DNA of 64,000 nucleotides, from assembly GCA_026004675.1 (NCBI GenBank), contig BPJP01000002.1, positions 62,001 through 126,000 on the forward strand. Reading direction: 5' to 3'. Below, piece after piece: positions 56,038 to 64,000 of the stretch; positions within the stretch are counted from its first letter, which is position 1, and the number at the start of each line of letters is the position of its first letter. A program made the position numbers and the translations under genes. Source of the stretch: Gemmatales bacterium. Its GTDB lineage: Bacteria; Planctomycetota; Planctomycetia; Gemmatales; Gemmataceae. Under the pieces are notes generated by a model that ran no database searches, was not told the DNA's origin, and saw only the letters and a program-made list of their open reading frames with translations.

Positions 56038-56994
56038 ATGGCAACGGACCTCCGCATCAAAGAAGAAGGCCTGTCGGAAATCACCGATGCTGTTGTCGCG
56101 ACCTATAACGAATGCAGCGGCATTCACCATTTAGGCCACAAACCGTTACCCAGCCGCGACGCCGTCATCGACATCCTGTCCGACCTGTTCGAAATTCTTT
56201 ACCCGGGATTTGGCCGACGGCAAAATCTGCACATGGGCAATGTCGAATACCACGTCGGTGATCTGATCGACAGCCTCCATGATCGTTTAACCCAGCAGAT
56301 CGCTCGCGCGCTGCGCCATGAATGCGAATGTGGGCAGAACCGTTCTTGCGAAGGCGTGGATTTCGAGGCGCTGGCCCAGCAAAAGACCGTCGGTTTCTTG
56401 CGGAAGCTCCCTGAACTGAGGACCGTTCTGGCCCAGGACGTGCAAGCAGCTTACGAAGGTGACCCGGCCGCCACCGGCTTGTCCGAGATCATCTTCTGCT
56501 ATCCCGGCGTTGAAGCCGTCACCATCTACCGCATCGCCCACGAACTGTTGCTGCTCGGCGTTCCTCTGATCCCTAGAATGATGACCGAATACGCCCACTT
56601 CAAAACGGGTATCGACATCCATCCAGGCGCCCGCATCGGACCAAGCTTTTTTATCGACCACGGCACCGGCGTCGTGATCGGCGAAACGTGCGACATCGGC
56701 AAACACGTCAAACTCTATCAGGGCGTCACGCTCGGTGCTCTTAGTTTCCCACGCGACGCTGACGGCAAGATCATCCGCGGCATGAAACGCCATCCCACGC
56801 TGGAGGACGACGTCGTCGTCTATGCCAACGCCACCATCCTCGGTGGTGATACCGTGATCGGCCACCATTCCGTCATCGGCTCGAGCGTCTGGTTGATGCA
56901 CAGCGTCGAACCGTATACCGTCGTCACTCTGGAAAAACCATCTTTGCGCATCAAAGGGAAAGGCAATGTCGCGCCGCCGATGTATGAAATCTAA
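56038..56994 (+). CDS. cysE: Serine O-acetyltransferase
   Basis: 318 residues. The N-terminal helical domain is followed by a left-handed beta-helix of hexapeptide repeats: [39 protein letters not shown], then [19 protein letters not shown]. Catalytic His are in FIDHGTGV and in the YAHFKTG segment. It makes O-acetylserine, the precursor of cysteine. It is longer at the N terminus than E. coli CysE, closer to the EpsC/plant-type group. AAGGAGC lies before ATG 56038. See the Cys-rich leader upstream. Confidence 0.94.
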   Translation: MATDLRIKEEGLSEITDAVVATYNECSGIHHLGHKPLPSRDAVIDILSDLFEILYPGFGRRQNLHMGNVEYHVGDLIDSLHDRLTQQIARALRHECECGQNRSCEGVDFEALAQQKTVGFLRKLPELRTVLAQDVQAAYEGDPAATGLSEIIFCYPGVEAVTIYRIAHELLLLGVPLIPRMMTEYAHFKTGIDIHPGARIGPSFFIDHGTGVVIGETCDIGKHVKLYQGVTLGALSFPRDADGKIIRGMKRHPTLEDDVVVYANATILGGDTVIGHHSVIGSSVWLMHSVEPYTVVTLEKPSLRIKGKGNVAPPMYEI

Positions 56995-57165
56995 TGGCCT
57001 GGTCGACAAGTTGTTCGCGCAATGACGCTGCCGACAGGCATCCGCTATCCATCAACGACGGGTTCCGCCGACTTCGCAAAGGCGGCAAGGGGGGTTGCTG
57101 TCGTCGTTCCTGATATCGCCAGGGACAAACCGCCAATTGACGGTGCTTCCTTGAAATGAAATTTT

Positions 57166-57423
57166 TCAGTCGGCGACCTCGTGATCCCCGTTCCCTTCGA
57201 ACGATGACCCGCTCTCGAAATCGATTGGGGAATTTGCTTCGCCAAACAGATAGGACATGACAATTTCGATCGCGGCCAAATCGCCTTCTTTGCACTTTTG
57301 CTTGAGCGATTCGGCAATATCAGCGGCGTTGTCTTCGGACAAGGAACGGATGAGTTCGTCGTGCAACCTGGCGGCTTTTCTGGCCAGGGAATCGCCGGGC
57401 TGACATTCGTTGTCCTGGTTCAT
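57166..57423 (-). CDS. Small acidic helical protein, unknown
   Basis: 85 residues from ATG 57423, preceded by GGGGAG at good spacing. It is helix-rich and acidic (SLARKAARLHDELIRSLSED; GDLAAIEIVMSYLFGE), with an acidic tail. It has no Cys-pair, transmembrane or enzyme motif. I do not recognise it. Its composition and ribosome site favour a real gene, but a chance frame cannot be excluded. Confidence 0.5.
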   Translation of the reverse strand: MNQDNECQPGDSLARKAARLHDELIRSLSEDNAADIAESLKQKCKEGDLAAIEIVMSYLFGEANSPIDFESGSSFEGNGDHEVAD

Positions 57424-57740
57424 TAGCAACTCCCCACGACAAGTCAAATATACCTCCATACAGAATACAAAAGTTTACTCGCTGATCAAGAGAGCATTCT
57501 GCATTTGCTCAAAGTGGACTGCGCTAAACGCTGGTTCCCTGGCTCTGCCTGGAAGCGAGCCGGGGCAGTCTGTGAATGCAGTGGTTGAAAGAGGGAGATT
57601 CCAGAGAAGAGGAGGCGAGCAAGAAAGCCGGTTGCCCTAGGAAATTTTGATTTTTTCCGTTACTATGCGTTGCGCCGCTCGTCTTAATAGTGCCGAGAGC
57701 AATGGGAGAAATGTAGAATTACGAGACAATGGGAGAAGCC
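57424..57740. other. 317-base gap between two small divergent genes
   Basis: Nothing convincing seen beyond two copies of AATGGGAGAA close to the start of the plus-strand gene. It is AT-richer than its surroundings around 57640-57740. Confidence 0.4.
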
Positions 57741-57959
57741 ATGTCAGCGTTCCGTGAGTTACCAGCGGAAATCGATCAAGGCGACAACCTCAACTGGGGA
57801 GTGATCAAGTCGGTCTTGATCGTAGTGGGTCTTTTCTTTTTCTTGTCGATTGGCGCTTTCACATGGCTTTTCGTCGAGCATAACAACAAACAAAAAGAAC
57901 TGGCCGCTGCCCGATCGGAAGCGACCCGTTTGCTTTCGCCCGCGGATGGCAGCAACTAG
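57741..57959 (+). CDS. Small single-pass membrane protein, unknown
   Basis: 72 residues from ATG 57741 after GGGAGAAG. A short soluble start (SAFRELPAEIDQGDNLNW) is followed by one transmembrane helix (VLIVVGLFFFLSIGAFTWLF) and a charged coiled tail (NNKQKELAAARSEATRLL). It is probably an inner-membrane protein with its N terminus in the cytoplasm or outside; the topology is unclear. No family was recognised. Confidence 0.6.
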   Translation: MSAFRELPAEIDQGDNLNWGVIKSVLIVVGLFFFLSIGAFTWLFVEHNNKQKELAAARSEATRLLSPADGSN

Positions 57960-58014
57960 ATGAAGTTATCCAGTGCGGCACACAAACAAAATGAGGGGCC
58001 GCACCGGATTTTTC

Positions 58015-58821
58015 CTAACGATTCCGGCCGCAGCAAGCCCCGAAATTCTTCTTGCTACCGCAGATACAGGGGTCTTTGGGGTGGAGGCGACGAATTTCTT
58101 CCGGTTCATATTCGTAGCCTACAGGTTCGTTTGTTGTTTCATTAGCAAAGGGAGCTCTGAATTCGACCAGGCGTGAGGCGCCATAAGCCAAAGCAATATA
58201 GATAATTGCTGCCGTCACCTCCGATTTTTGCTTCCTGGTCAACTCCGTGAGGGACTTGGCCTTGAAACGCCGGCACATTGTGGCAACCACATTTTCGGCA
58301 AGCCACATGCTCCGTTGAAAGAAAGGGAGCATCGCCCCCGTCGTCATCACGATGTCGTCGGCACACAGAATCCGCCCGCCGAACCGAATGTCGCTCAGTG
58401 CCGAATTGCTTATGTTAATGTCGTAAAGAAACAATTCTTCTGATTCGTACAAACAATCTTCGATCCTCGCGCCCATACCGGGTTCGAGGCCAGTGATTTT
58501 GAAAATCGAATAATGCGCCTTTTGCATGGCGTCGAGAATGAGTCGCTCGTCGGCGTCCGTCAACTCGTCCGCGAAATCGGTCCAACGTTCGACGAGGTTG
58601 CGATTGCCACGATAAACATCGTAAAGGCAATAATCCACAAGGACATCGAATTCGGACTCATTGTCGAAGATCATCGCTTTTTTTCGCAACATGCCGAGTT
58701 TTTTGCCAGCTTGTTCGAAGATGTCTTCGGTGATGGTCTCGGCGAACCTCGCACAGACTCGATTCAGTGCGTTGCGAAGCTGCTTGTAGCGCTCGACTTG
58801 ACAGGTTTTGGCACCGAACAT
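58015..58821 (-). CDS. SEC-C motif protein, unknown function
   Basis: 268 residues. A long helical body is followed at the C terminus by the zinc-binding SEC-C motif (DPCICGSKKNFGACCGRN; C-x-C...C-C), the same metal module found at the end of SecA and in many small proteins. The body (ERYKQLRNALNRVCARFAET; MLPFFQRSMWLAENVVATM) is not recognised. AAGGAGGT, a near-perfect ribosome site, precedes ATG 58821. It starts 22 bases after the diacylglycerol-kinase-like gene ends and is probably co-transcribed. Confidence 0.75.
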   Translation of the reverse strand: MFGAKTCQVERYKQLRNALNRVCARFAETITEDIFEQAGKKLGMLRKKAMIFDNESEFDVLVDYCLYDVYRGNRNLVERWTDFADELTDADERLILDAMQKAHYSIFKITGLEPGMGARIEDCLYESEELFLYDINISNSALSDIRFGGRILCADDIVMTTGAMLPFFQRSMWLAENVVATMCRRFKAKSLTELTRKQKSEVTAAIIYIALAYGASRLVEFRAPFANETTNEPVGYEYEPEEIRRLHPKDPCICGSKKNFGACCGRNR

Positions 58822-58843
58822 ACGAACCTCCTTGCTTTTGTCG

Positions 58844-59839
58844 TCAACCACTAATTTCGAAGTTGAACGGGAAACGTACGCGGAATCCGTTTGGCCGGAT
58901 TTGAATATCGAGTTCAGTAATACCATCCGTTTTCGTGCAAAAGAATTCACCGTCCAAGTGGACATCGAGCGGCACGTCGGAATGGAGACGCGCCGAACGG
59001 CATTTCCCTTGCCAGATGACCGGATGTTCCGGCAATTCGCCGCCTCTGGCAAGGCGAGGCAGATATCGAAGAACGCGCCATCGGGACAGAGCGCCGACGT
59101 GGAGATAATCGAAGGAGCCATCATCCAATTGAGCACGCGGAGCCACTACGAGGTTTCCTTCCCGCCGGCCAAGCGCGAACGTGATCGACAGCGTCGGTTC
59201 GACGCGCACGTGGTGATCCAGAACCACGTTCATTGGCAATAATTGATAACGAAACAGGAGAGAACGCAGGAAGGCCAAACCGTAGAGTGGCACGCCCTGC
59301 AGCCATGGAATCCGCCGAGAATCCAGGGCGACAGCGCAGCTGAAGCCCAATCCGAGTGAATTGACAAAGTACCTTTCTTTGCCGCCACCGCGAACGAGGC
59401 CAATGTCGACCAACTTGTCGGGGCCTGCCTGCTGGCAAGCCCATTGCAGACTGAAGGCGTAATCGTTTGCGGACCCGATGGGGATGAGAGCAAACGCGAC
59501 AGTGGTGTTGCCGGTTTTCAAGATGCCGTTGGCGACTTCGTGCACGGTCCCGTCGCCACCGGCGGCAGCAATGATTTCGAACCCCTGCTCAACGGCTTTG
59601 ACGGCAAGTTCTTCGGCGTGGCCGGGTTGTTCGGTCGGCCAGAAGGCGGCACGGTTCTTCCATTGTTCCTGGACATACTCCAATCGAGCCTGGGCACGTT
59701 TTCTTGCCGCCGCAGGGTTGAAAATCACACACGTTCGCCGGTTGCCTTCCAGTGGCTGATTCTCCGCGCCGGTCGTTCGTCCCAAACGTTTCCACCTTGC
59801 TGGTTTTATTCTGAAGTCAATGTAACCGCAAAACCGCAT
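58844..59839 (-). CDS. Diacylglycerol/sphingosine kinase-family lipid kinase
   Basis: 331 residues of the DAGK catalytic family (YegS/DgkB-like). The nucleotide-binding motifs are CVIFNPAAARKRAQARLE, AAAGGDGTVHEVANGIL and IPIGSANDYAFSL. The C-terminal beta-sandwich has VVAPRAQLDDGSFDYL and DVHLDGEFF. It phosphorylates a membrane lipid, most likely diacylglycerol. ATG 59839 is used; the upstream open frame lacks family residues. It is divergent from truB, with 93 bases between. Confidence 0.88.
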   Translation of the reverse strand: MRFCGYIDFRIKPARWKRLGRTTGAENQPLEGNRRTCVIFNPAAARKRAQARLEYVQEQWKNRAAFWPTEQPGHAEELAVKAVEQGFEIIAAAGGDGTVHEVANGILKTGNTTVAFALIPIGSANDYAFSLQWACQQAGPDKLVDIGLVRGGGKERYFVNSLGLGFSCAVALDSRRIPWLQGVPLYGLAFLRSLLFRYQLLPMNVVLDHHVRVEPTLSITFALGRREGNLVVAPRAQLDDGSFDYLHVGALSRWRVLRYLPRLARGGELPEHPVIWQGKCRSARLHSDVPLDVHLDGEFFCTKTDGITELDIQIRPNGFRVRFPFNFEISG

Positions 59840-59932
59840 TTTGCCCAGGCAGAAACTTGAGACTGGTTTCCTTGTTAGGGTACGATCCGTTTGGTGACAG
59901 TCTGAAACCTTCCGGACGAGAATGAAGCAACC

Positions 59933-60832
59933 ATGAGCGATCCATCCCACACTGCGAAAAGCCCGCATGGTCTACTGGTTGTCGACAAGCCATCCGGGGT
60001 GACGTCGCGAGACATTGTGAACCGGGTGCAATCATGGTTCCCGCAGCGGACACGGGTCGGACATGCTGGCACGCTTGATCCGTTGGCTACCGGAGTGTTG
60101 GTGTTGTGCATTGGGACGGCCACTCGGCTGATCGAATACATCCAGGAAATGGAAAAAGTCTACCTCGCGGGCATTCACCTCGGCGCGGTCAGCGACACGG
60201 ACGACGCTGACGGCAGGATCGAACCGGTTTCTACCAAGGCACCGGAGTTGGAACGAGTTCGGCAAACCCTGAGCGAATTCGTCGGTGTTATCGAGCAGGT
60301 GCCGCCTGTCTATTCCGCGTCGAAAGTATTCGGGAAACGGGCCTATGATCTGGCTCGTCTGGGCGAGGAGGTCAGCCTGCGGGCCCGTCGCGTGCGCATC
60401 GATCGCATCGAATTGCTACGGTACGAATACCCGCATCTGGAAATAGAAGTTGAATGCGGGAAGGGGACGTACATCCGTTCGCTGGCCCGAGACCTGGGTA
60501 CGCGCCTGGGTTGCGGCGCCTACGTGGAATCGCTTCGCCGATTGCGGGTGGGTGTCTTCAGCACCGAGGATGCGGTGTCGCTCGATTTGTCAGCTGACCA
60601 GGCGATGGGAAAACTATTGCCGATGGCAAAAGCCGTTGCCCGACTTCCCCGCATCAGGCTTTCGTCGGAAAAGATACGCCGCTTGCGCTGTGGCCAGATG
60701 ATTCATTGCCGGGACGTGCCAAAATCCGGTGTCGAGCTGGCGGTTTTTGATGAGAACGATAACCTCGTGGCTCTGGCGGGACTGGATGCTCGACGAAGGC
60801 TTCTGCCGAAAAAAGTTCTGGCGCCGCAGTAA
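59933..60832 (+). CDS. truB: tRNA pseudouridine synthase B
   Basis: 299 residues. It makes pseudouridine-55 in the T-loop of tRNAs. The catalytic Asp49 lies in RVGHAGTLDPLATGVLVL. The N-terminal LLVVDKPSGVTSRDIV and later VPPVYSASKVFGKRAYDLAR and CGKGTYIRSLARDLG are all family signatures. A C-terminal region of about 60 residues resembles the usual small PUA-like end. The ATG follows AAGCAACC with no strong ribosome site. rpsO/rbfA-type neighbours, common elsewhere, are absent. Confidence 0.96.
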   Translation: MSDPSHTAKSPHGLLVVDKPSGVTSRDIVNRVQSWFPQRTRVGHAGTLDPLATGVLVLCIGTATRLIEYIQEMEKVYLAGIHLGAVSDTDDADGRIEPVSTKAPELERVRQTLSEFVGVIEQVPPVYSASKVFGKRAYDLARLGEEVSLRARRVRIDRIELLRYEYPHLEIEVECGKGTYIRSLARDLGTRLGCGAYVESLRRLRVGVFSTEDAVSLDLSADQAMGKLLPMAKAVARLPRIRLSSEKIRRLRCGQMIHCRDVPKSGVELAVFDENDNLVALAGLDARRRLLPKKVLAPQ

Positions 60833-60871
60833 TAGGGGCGTCGTCGCCGAGTCTGAACAGATCGGCAAGAG

Positions 60872-62401
60872 TTACTGCCCCATCGCTTGTATGCCGTCGT
60901 AGCAGAGCCAGAGGCCAAGCAGCATGACTACGGTGGCACTGATGATCGGCAAAGACTTGAAGAATTTGCCCTCGCCGAAATGCGACTGCGCGAAACCGCG
61001 CAGGTAGACAACGGCCATTCCGATGGCGACCAGCACGCTCGCGAGACCAGCACTGAAGGCCAACACGGCCGACAACGCCAACAACGGTGCCGTCATGCGG
61101 AAATAAATCAACAAGGTAATAGCGTCCCAGCAGGGGACCATACCGCCGCTGATGCCCAATAGCACGATGCCCCAGCGCGTCAGTTTCTGGTCGTTCGCTG
61201 GCAGCGGATGGGCATGACCGTGTTCATCGTGATAGTGGTCGGCATGCTTGTGGTCGTGATCGTGATGATGAGGGTGATCGTGACCAAGATCGTGGTCGTG
61301 GTGATGATGGGCATGGGTATGCCCGTGATGGTGATGTCCGCCGCCGAGATGGACGTGGTCAGCCCGACCGGCGAGCCGGCGAGTCAACAACCAAAACCCA
61401 AAGCCTGCAACCAGGAGGCCGCTGGCAATTTTCAAGGGGACTTCGATTTCCGCCGCCTTGGCATCGCGGTAAAAGAAGTGCAGAAAGACGGCGATCAGGA
61501 TCACCACGCCAGTATGCGAAAGCGTGGTGACGATGCCAAGCAAGAGGGCATGCCATGCGGTTCCCTTTTCACCGACTAAATAGGCAGCGACAAGCGTTTT
61601 GCCATGTCCCGGCGTCAGCGCATGAGCGGCCCCGAAAAACGCCGCCAATATCAGAACGAGAAGATAACCTTGGTTCGTGTCGAGCAATTGCTCCATCCAC
61701 GAATGGTCATGACCGGCTTCGGATCCGTGCGGATGGGGGTGCGAATGACCGGCGTCGGCCAAAACCGGCACCGCGTTCTCCGGCACCAAAAAGACCGCCG
61801 ACGCTTCACGCAAACGCTCATCGTCGCCGGGGCCAAGCTCCCGCGTCGGCCTTTGCTGCAAATCCTCCGGCGCTACATCGACACGGATGATCTCGAGCGG
61901 CTTGGGCGCCGCTATGGACATTCGGATATACCCCTCTTCGAGAACGTAATTGCCTTCCCGAAAAGTGAACGTGTGCTTCCCTGCCTTCGGTTGCCAGTCG
62001 GCTTCGAAAGTGAACTCGCAGCGAACGTGGCCAAGCGGCCTCCCCTCGTCGTCGGTCAGGCGATGGCTCGACTTTCGGCACTTGAAGTCGAGTTTCTTCT
62101 TGTCGATTCGAGCATCTAGATTGTCAGCAATGACCGGGGCATAGTGCCGCATGTATTCGCTGTAGATGGCATCGCCTTTGACCGTCTTGACGTCGACGAA
62201 GACAGGCAGCTCGTCGAGCACGATGGTGAAATAATCGACGTCGAGGTGGTAGAAGACGATAACTCTGCCTGCTTGGATTTCGACTTTGATGGTGCGATCG
62301 TGGCAGCGCCGGGCCACCGGATGAGCTTCGGCTGGTGTCAATGCCAGCAAACAAACGAGAGAGCCAGCAAGAAAAAGCAAACTTGGCATGGTTCTCGGCA
62401 T
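60872..62401 (-). CDS. NicO/RcnA-type nickel-cobalt exporter with extracytoplasmic N-terminal domain
   Basis: 509 residues. After a signal peptide there is a beta-rich extracytoplasmic domain (about 25-215). Then come six transmembrane helices of the NicO family (FFGAAHALTPGHGKTLVAAYLVG with the H-x4-D/G-H-like metal motif). Between helices 3 and 4 lies a very His/Asp-rich loop of about 60 residues (starting GGGHHHHGHTHAHHHH), typical of metal capture in this family. It probably exports Ni2+/Co2+, but other metals are possible. No RcnR-type regulator is adjacent. Confidence 0.88.
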   Translation of the reverse strand: MPRTMPSLLFLAGSLVCLLALTPAEAHPVARRCHDRTIKVEIQAGRVIVFYHLDVDYFTIVLDELPVFVDVKTVKGDAIYSEYMRHYAPVIADNLDARIDKKKLDFKCRKSSHRLTDDEGRPLGHVRCEFTFEADWQPKAGKHTFTFREGNYVLEEGYIRMSIAAPKPLEIIRVDVAPEDLQQRPTRELGPGDDERLREASAVFLVPENAVPVLADAGHSHPHPHGSEAGHDHSWMEQLLDTNQGYLLVLILAAFFGAAHALTPGHGKTLVAAYLVGEKGTAWHALLLGIVTTLSHTGVVILIAVFLHFFYRDAKAAEIEVPLKIASGLLVAGFGFWLLTRRLAGRADHVHLGGGHHHHGHTHAHHHHDHDLGHDHPHHHDHDHKHADHYHDEHGHAHPLPANDQKLTRWGIVLLGISGGMVPCWDAITLLIYFRMTAPLLALSAVLAFSAGLASVLVAIGMAVVYLRGFAQSHFGEGKFFKSLPIISATVVMLLGLWLCYDGIQAMGQ

Positions 62402-62492
62402 CAGCTTCGCTTCCAGACGTTGCCCAAGGCCATGAAACCATGGTAGCGAAAAAACTCAGGCGATGGAACGGGGCGAATCGTTGTCGCGCCGG

Positions 62493-63578
62493 CTATTTCA
62501 ACAGCGGCCGCAGCACTTTCAAAAAGGCATCGGCCTGCCGCAGAAAACCAAGATCAGTGGGATGCGAGCTGTCGACGGTGCCTTCTCCGTCGTCGCCGAG
62601 CAGGTTTTCGCCTTCGAGGTAGTAAAGTTCTTTGATGCCGTCGGCGCGGAGTTGTTCAAAGGCCTTTCGCAGTGCTTTTCGGCTGTCCAAGTTACGTTGC
62701 CGTTTCGAGGTTACGAGAAACGAATCGGCGTAGCTGCGGTCTTCGACGAGAACGATCGGCGTTTCGGGACGGGCTTTGCGCAATATGCGGACGAATGGAC
62801 CGGTACGTTTGGAAACGTCGTCCGCGGTGATGTTCGGCAAACAATCGAGAACGTAAACGGCTGGATCCAACTCAGCCATCAGCGTTGCGAGTTCTTGTTC
62901 CATCCGGCCGTTGCCCGAGAAGCCGAGGTTGATGATGGGGCGATCGAACCATCGGCCGATAATGGCGGTGTGCACCATGCCGGGGCGCGACGCGCACCCT
63001 CCTTGCGTAATGGAAGTGCCGTAAAACACGATCGGCTTGCGCCGATTCTCGGGTCGCGGCGGCGCTGGCGAAAAGGATGCCGTTTTCGGCACCCCGATTG
63101 CCACCGATGAGACGCCGTTGTAAAGGGGCAGATAGAGAAGGTATTCGCGTTTGCCGGCTGGAATACCGCTGACCAGGCGGACGCGGTTGGTGACAGCACT
63201 CGGCCTGCCGACAGCCAACCAGCGCCACTTGCCCTCTTCAGTTTTCACGTACAAATCGAGGCCGCTGACCCCGGTTGCCGGCATATGGTTCATGGCCAAA
63301 CGCTGCGAGGTCAAAACCCAATGAGCGTGGATCGTCGTGGCGTCGGTGACAAAGCGCACGCACAGACCAGATGAATGCCGACTCAGCTCCCACACAGGCG
63401 ACCGTACCATTTTTTCCGCTTTCGCCGGCAGGCGGTCATAGAATGCCTTCGTCTTTTGCCAGCCCTTGCCTTCGATCGGCAACTTGCTGATATCGTGCCA
63501 GACCAGATCCCCCTGTTGGGCCACTGCTGGCATCGCGAAACAGGAAGCAACGAATACATTAACGATGATACTTCTCAT
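62493..63578 (-). CDS. Secreted SGNH/GDSL hydrolase with GxDLY N-terminal domain
   Basis: 361 residues, signal peptide (SIIVNVFVASCFAMPAVA). The N-terminal beta-sandwich carries GLDLYVKTEEGKWRW, the GxDLY type, at about 115-130. The catalytic domain has the nucleophile Ser in FYGTSITQGGCASRPGM, Gly in FSGNGRMEQE, and the Asp/His pair in VDSSHPTDLGF. It probably removes acyl groups from polysaccharide or another surface substrate. GGGAGAT precedes ATG 63578. A longer frame to 63614 is unlikely. Confidence 0.88.
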   Translation of the reverse strand: MRSIIVNVFVASCFAMPAVAQQGDLVWHDISKLPIEGKGWQKTKAFYDRLPAKAEKMVRSPVWELSRHSSGLCVRFVTDATTIHAHWVLTSQRLAMNHMPATGVSGLDLYVKTEEGKWRWLAVGRPSAVTNRVRLVSGIPAGKREYLLYLPLYNGVSSVAIGVPKTASFSPAPPRPENRRKPIVFYGTSITQGGCASRPGMVHTAIIGRWFDRPIINLGFSGNGRMEQELATLMAELDPAVYVLDCLPNITADDVSKRTGPFVRILRKARPETPIVLVEDRSYADSFLVTSKRQRNLDSRKALRKAFEQLRADGIKELYYLEGENLLGDDGEGTVDSSHPTDLGFLRQADAFLKVLRPLLK

Positions 63579-63847
63579 CAAACCATCTCCCTCGGTGTCG
63601 ACACGTTTGAGCAAGTGTACCAGCCAAATCAGGGTATGAACAACTATCGTCTTACAGCTTTGCTGCTGATGGCCGACGCATCATCCAGCGTGACTCCGGG
63701 AAAACAAACGACAAGTCGGAATGCACAATACGCGATCACGTGGTACTGACGAACCGACGAAAAACTGTTCGCTCGATTTGCGAGCGAAACCGACTTCGAA
63801 TACCATCGAGTGTCGGTCCTGCAATATGGTAACAAGCTCCGAAAGCA

Positions 63848-64000
63848 ATGAACCAACCGAAACGAAGGCTGTGGAGCATCGACTGCATCGCCGCGGTTTG
63901 TGGTCTGGCCGCTTTGTTTCTCGTCTGGATGTCCTTCCATGGCCCGGAAAAACTGCGCGGGACGGCTGCGGTCCGCATTCCCCTGTTCGCAGTCCTCTGT
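63848..64000 (+). CDS. N-terminal fragment of a membrane protein, cut by window edge
   Basis: An open frame from ATG 63848 runs 51 codons to the window end without a stop. It begins MNQPKRRLWSID, followed by a hydrophobic helix (CIAAVCGLAALFLVWMSF) and more residues, a typical signal-anchor or first transmembrane helix with positive N terminus. The ribosome site is weak. Function cannot be judged from this fragment. Confidence 0.5.
   Translation, partial: MNQPKRRLWSIDCIAAVCGLAALFLVWMSFHGPEKLRGTAAVRIPLFAVLC

Overview
The window looks like chromosomal DNA from a planctomycete, probably of the Gemmata group. The base composition is moderately GC-rich. The evidence is family content: a secreted PSCyt1-DUF1549-DUF1553 protein, a very large PVC-type haem-binding CxxCH protein with an NPCBM module, a BBP7-like outer-membrane barrel, a joined AroD-AroE reading, and a tig-clpP-clpP row. 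These assignments come from reading the sequence and recalling the families; no database search was run. Nothing in the window looks like a phage, plasmid, IS element or CRISPR array.

Layout, left to right. 1-4.4 kb: 5' part of metH (minus strand, cut by the window edge), a control region with two tandem 16-bp palindromes, then a two-gene pair of a membrane protein and a ParA/BY-kinase-like protein with a damaged P-loop. 4.5-7.9 kb: tRNA-Gly(GCC), trigger factor and two ClpP proteases. 7.9-11.2 kb: a putative lipoprotein, a small HD (p)ppGpp-hydrolase-like protein, a HEAT-repeat protein and csrA. 11.4-28.3 kb: cell-surface and extracytoplasmic proteins (the DUF1553 cytochrome, an FHA coiled-coil protein, thioredoxin, a frameshifted Kelch/FN3 protein, a glycine-zipper lipoprotein, two M16 peptidase homologues, a GNAT and the giant PVC cytochrome). 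28.6-34.1 kb (minus): valS with an extra four-cysteine insert, a TIM-barrel isomerase/epimerase and an HtrA-like protease. 34.5-40.3 kb (plus): purA-uppS-cdsA-phoH-pgpH. 40.3-43.2 kb: the BBP7-like barrel and a divergent glycine-rich secreted repeat protein. 43.3-51.9 kb: uvrB, tyrS, a CHAD protein, a dynamin-like GTPase, a glycosyltransferase-like protein and an ADP-ribosylglycohydrolase. 52.1-57.0 kb: amino-acid biosynthesis (aspartokinase with a duplicated regulatory region, aroD/aroE, cysE). 57.2-64 kb: small unknown proteins, a SEC-C protein, a diacylglycerol-kinase-like protein, truB, a NicO-type metal exporter, an SGNH hydrolase and the start of a membrane protein.

The strongest unexpected signal is upstream of cysE. 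A well-placed promoter is followed by a short ORF with its own Shine-Dalgarno sequence. It encodes a 27-residue peptide carrying five cysteines in seven codons, and it overlaps a 9-bp perfect stem just before cysE. This looks like a cysteine-sensing leader-peptide attenuator for the first committed step of cysteine synthesis.

Other items worth a second look are the tandem palindromes beside metH, a terminator-like hairpin inside the purA leader, the zinc-ribbon-like insert in ValRS, and three single-base +1 frameshifts. All three frameshifts lie in C runs (one in the Kelch gene, two at the aroD-aroE junction), which points to sequencing error or recent mutation.
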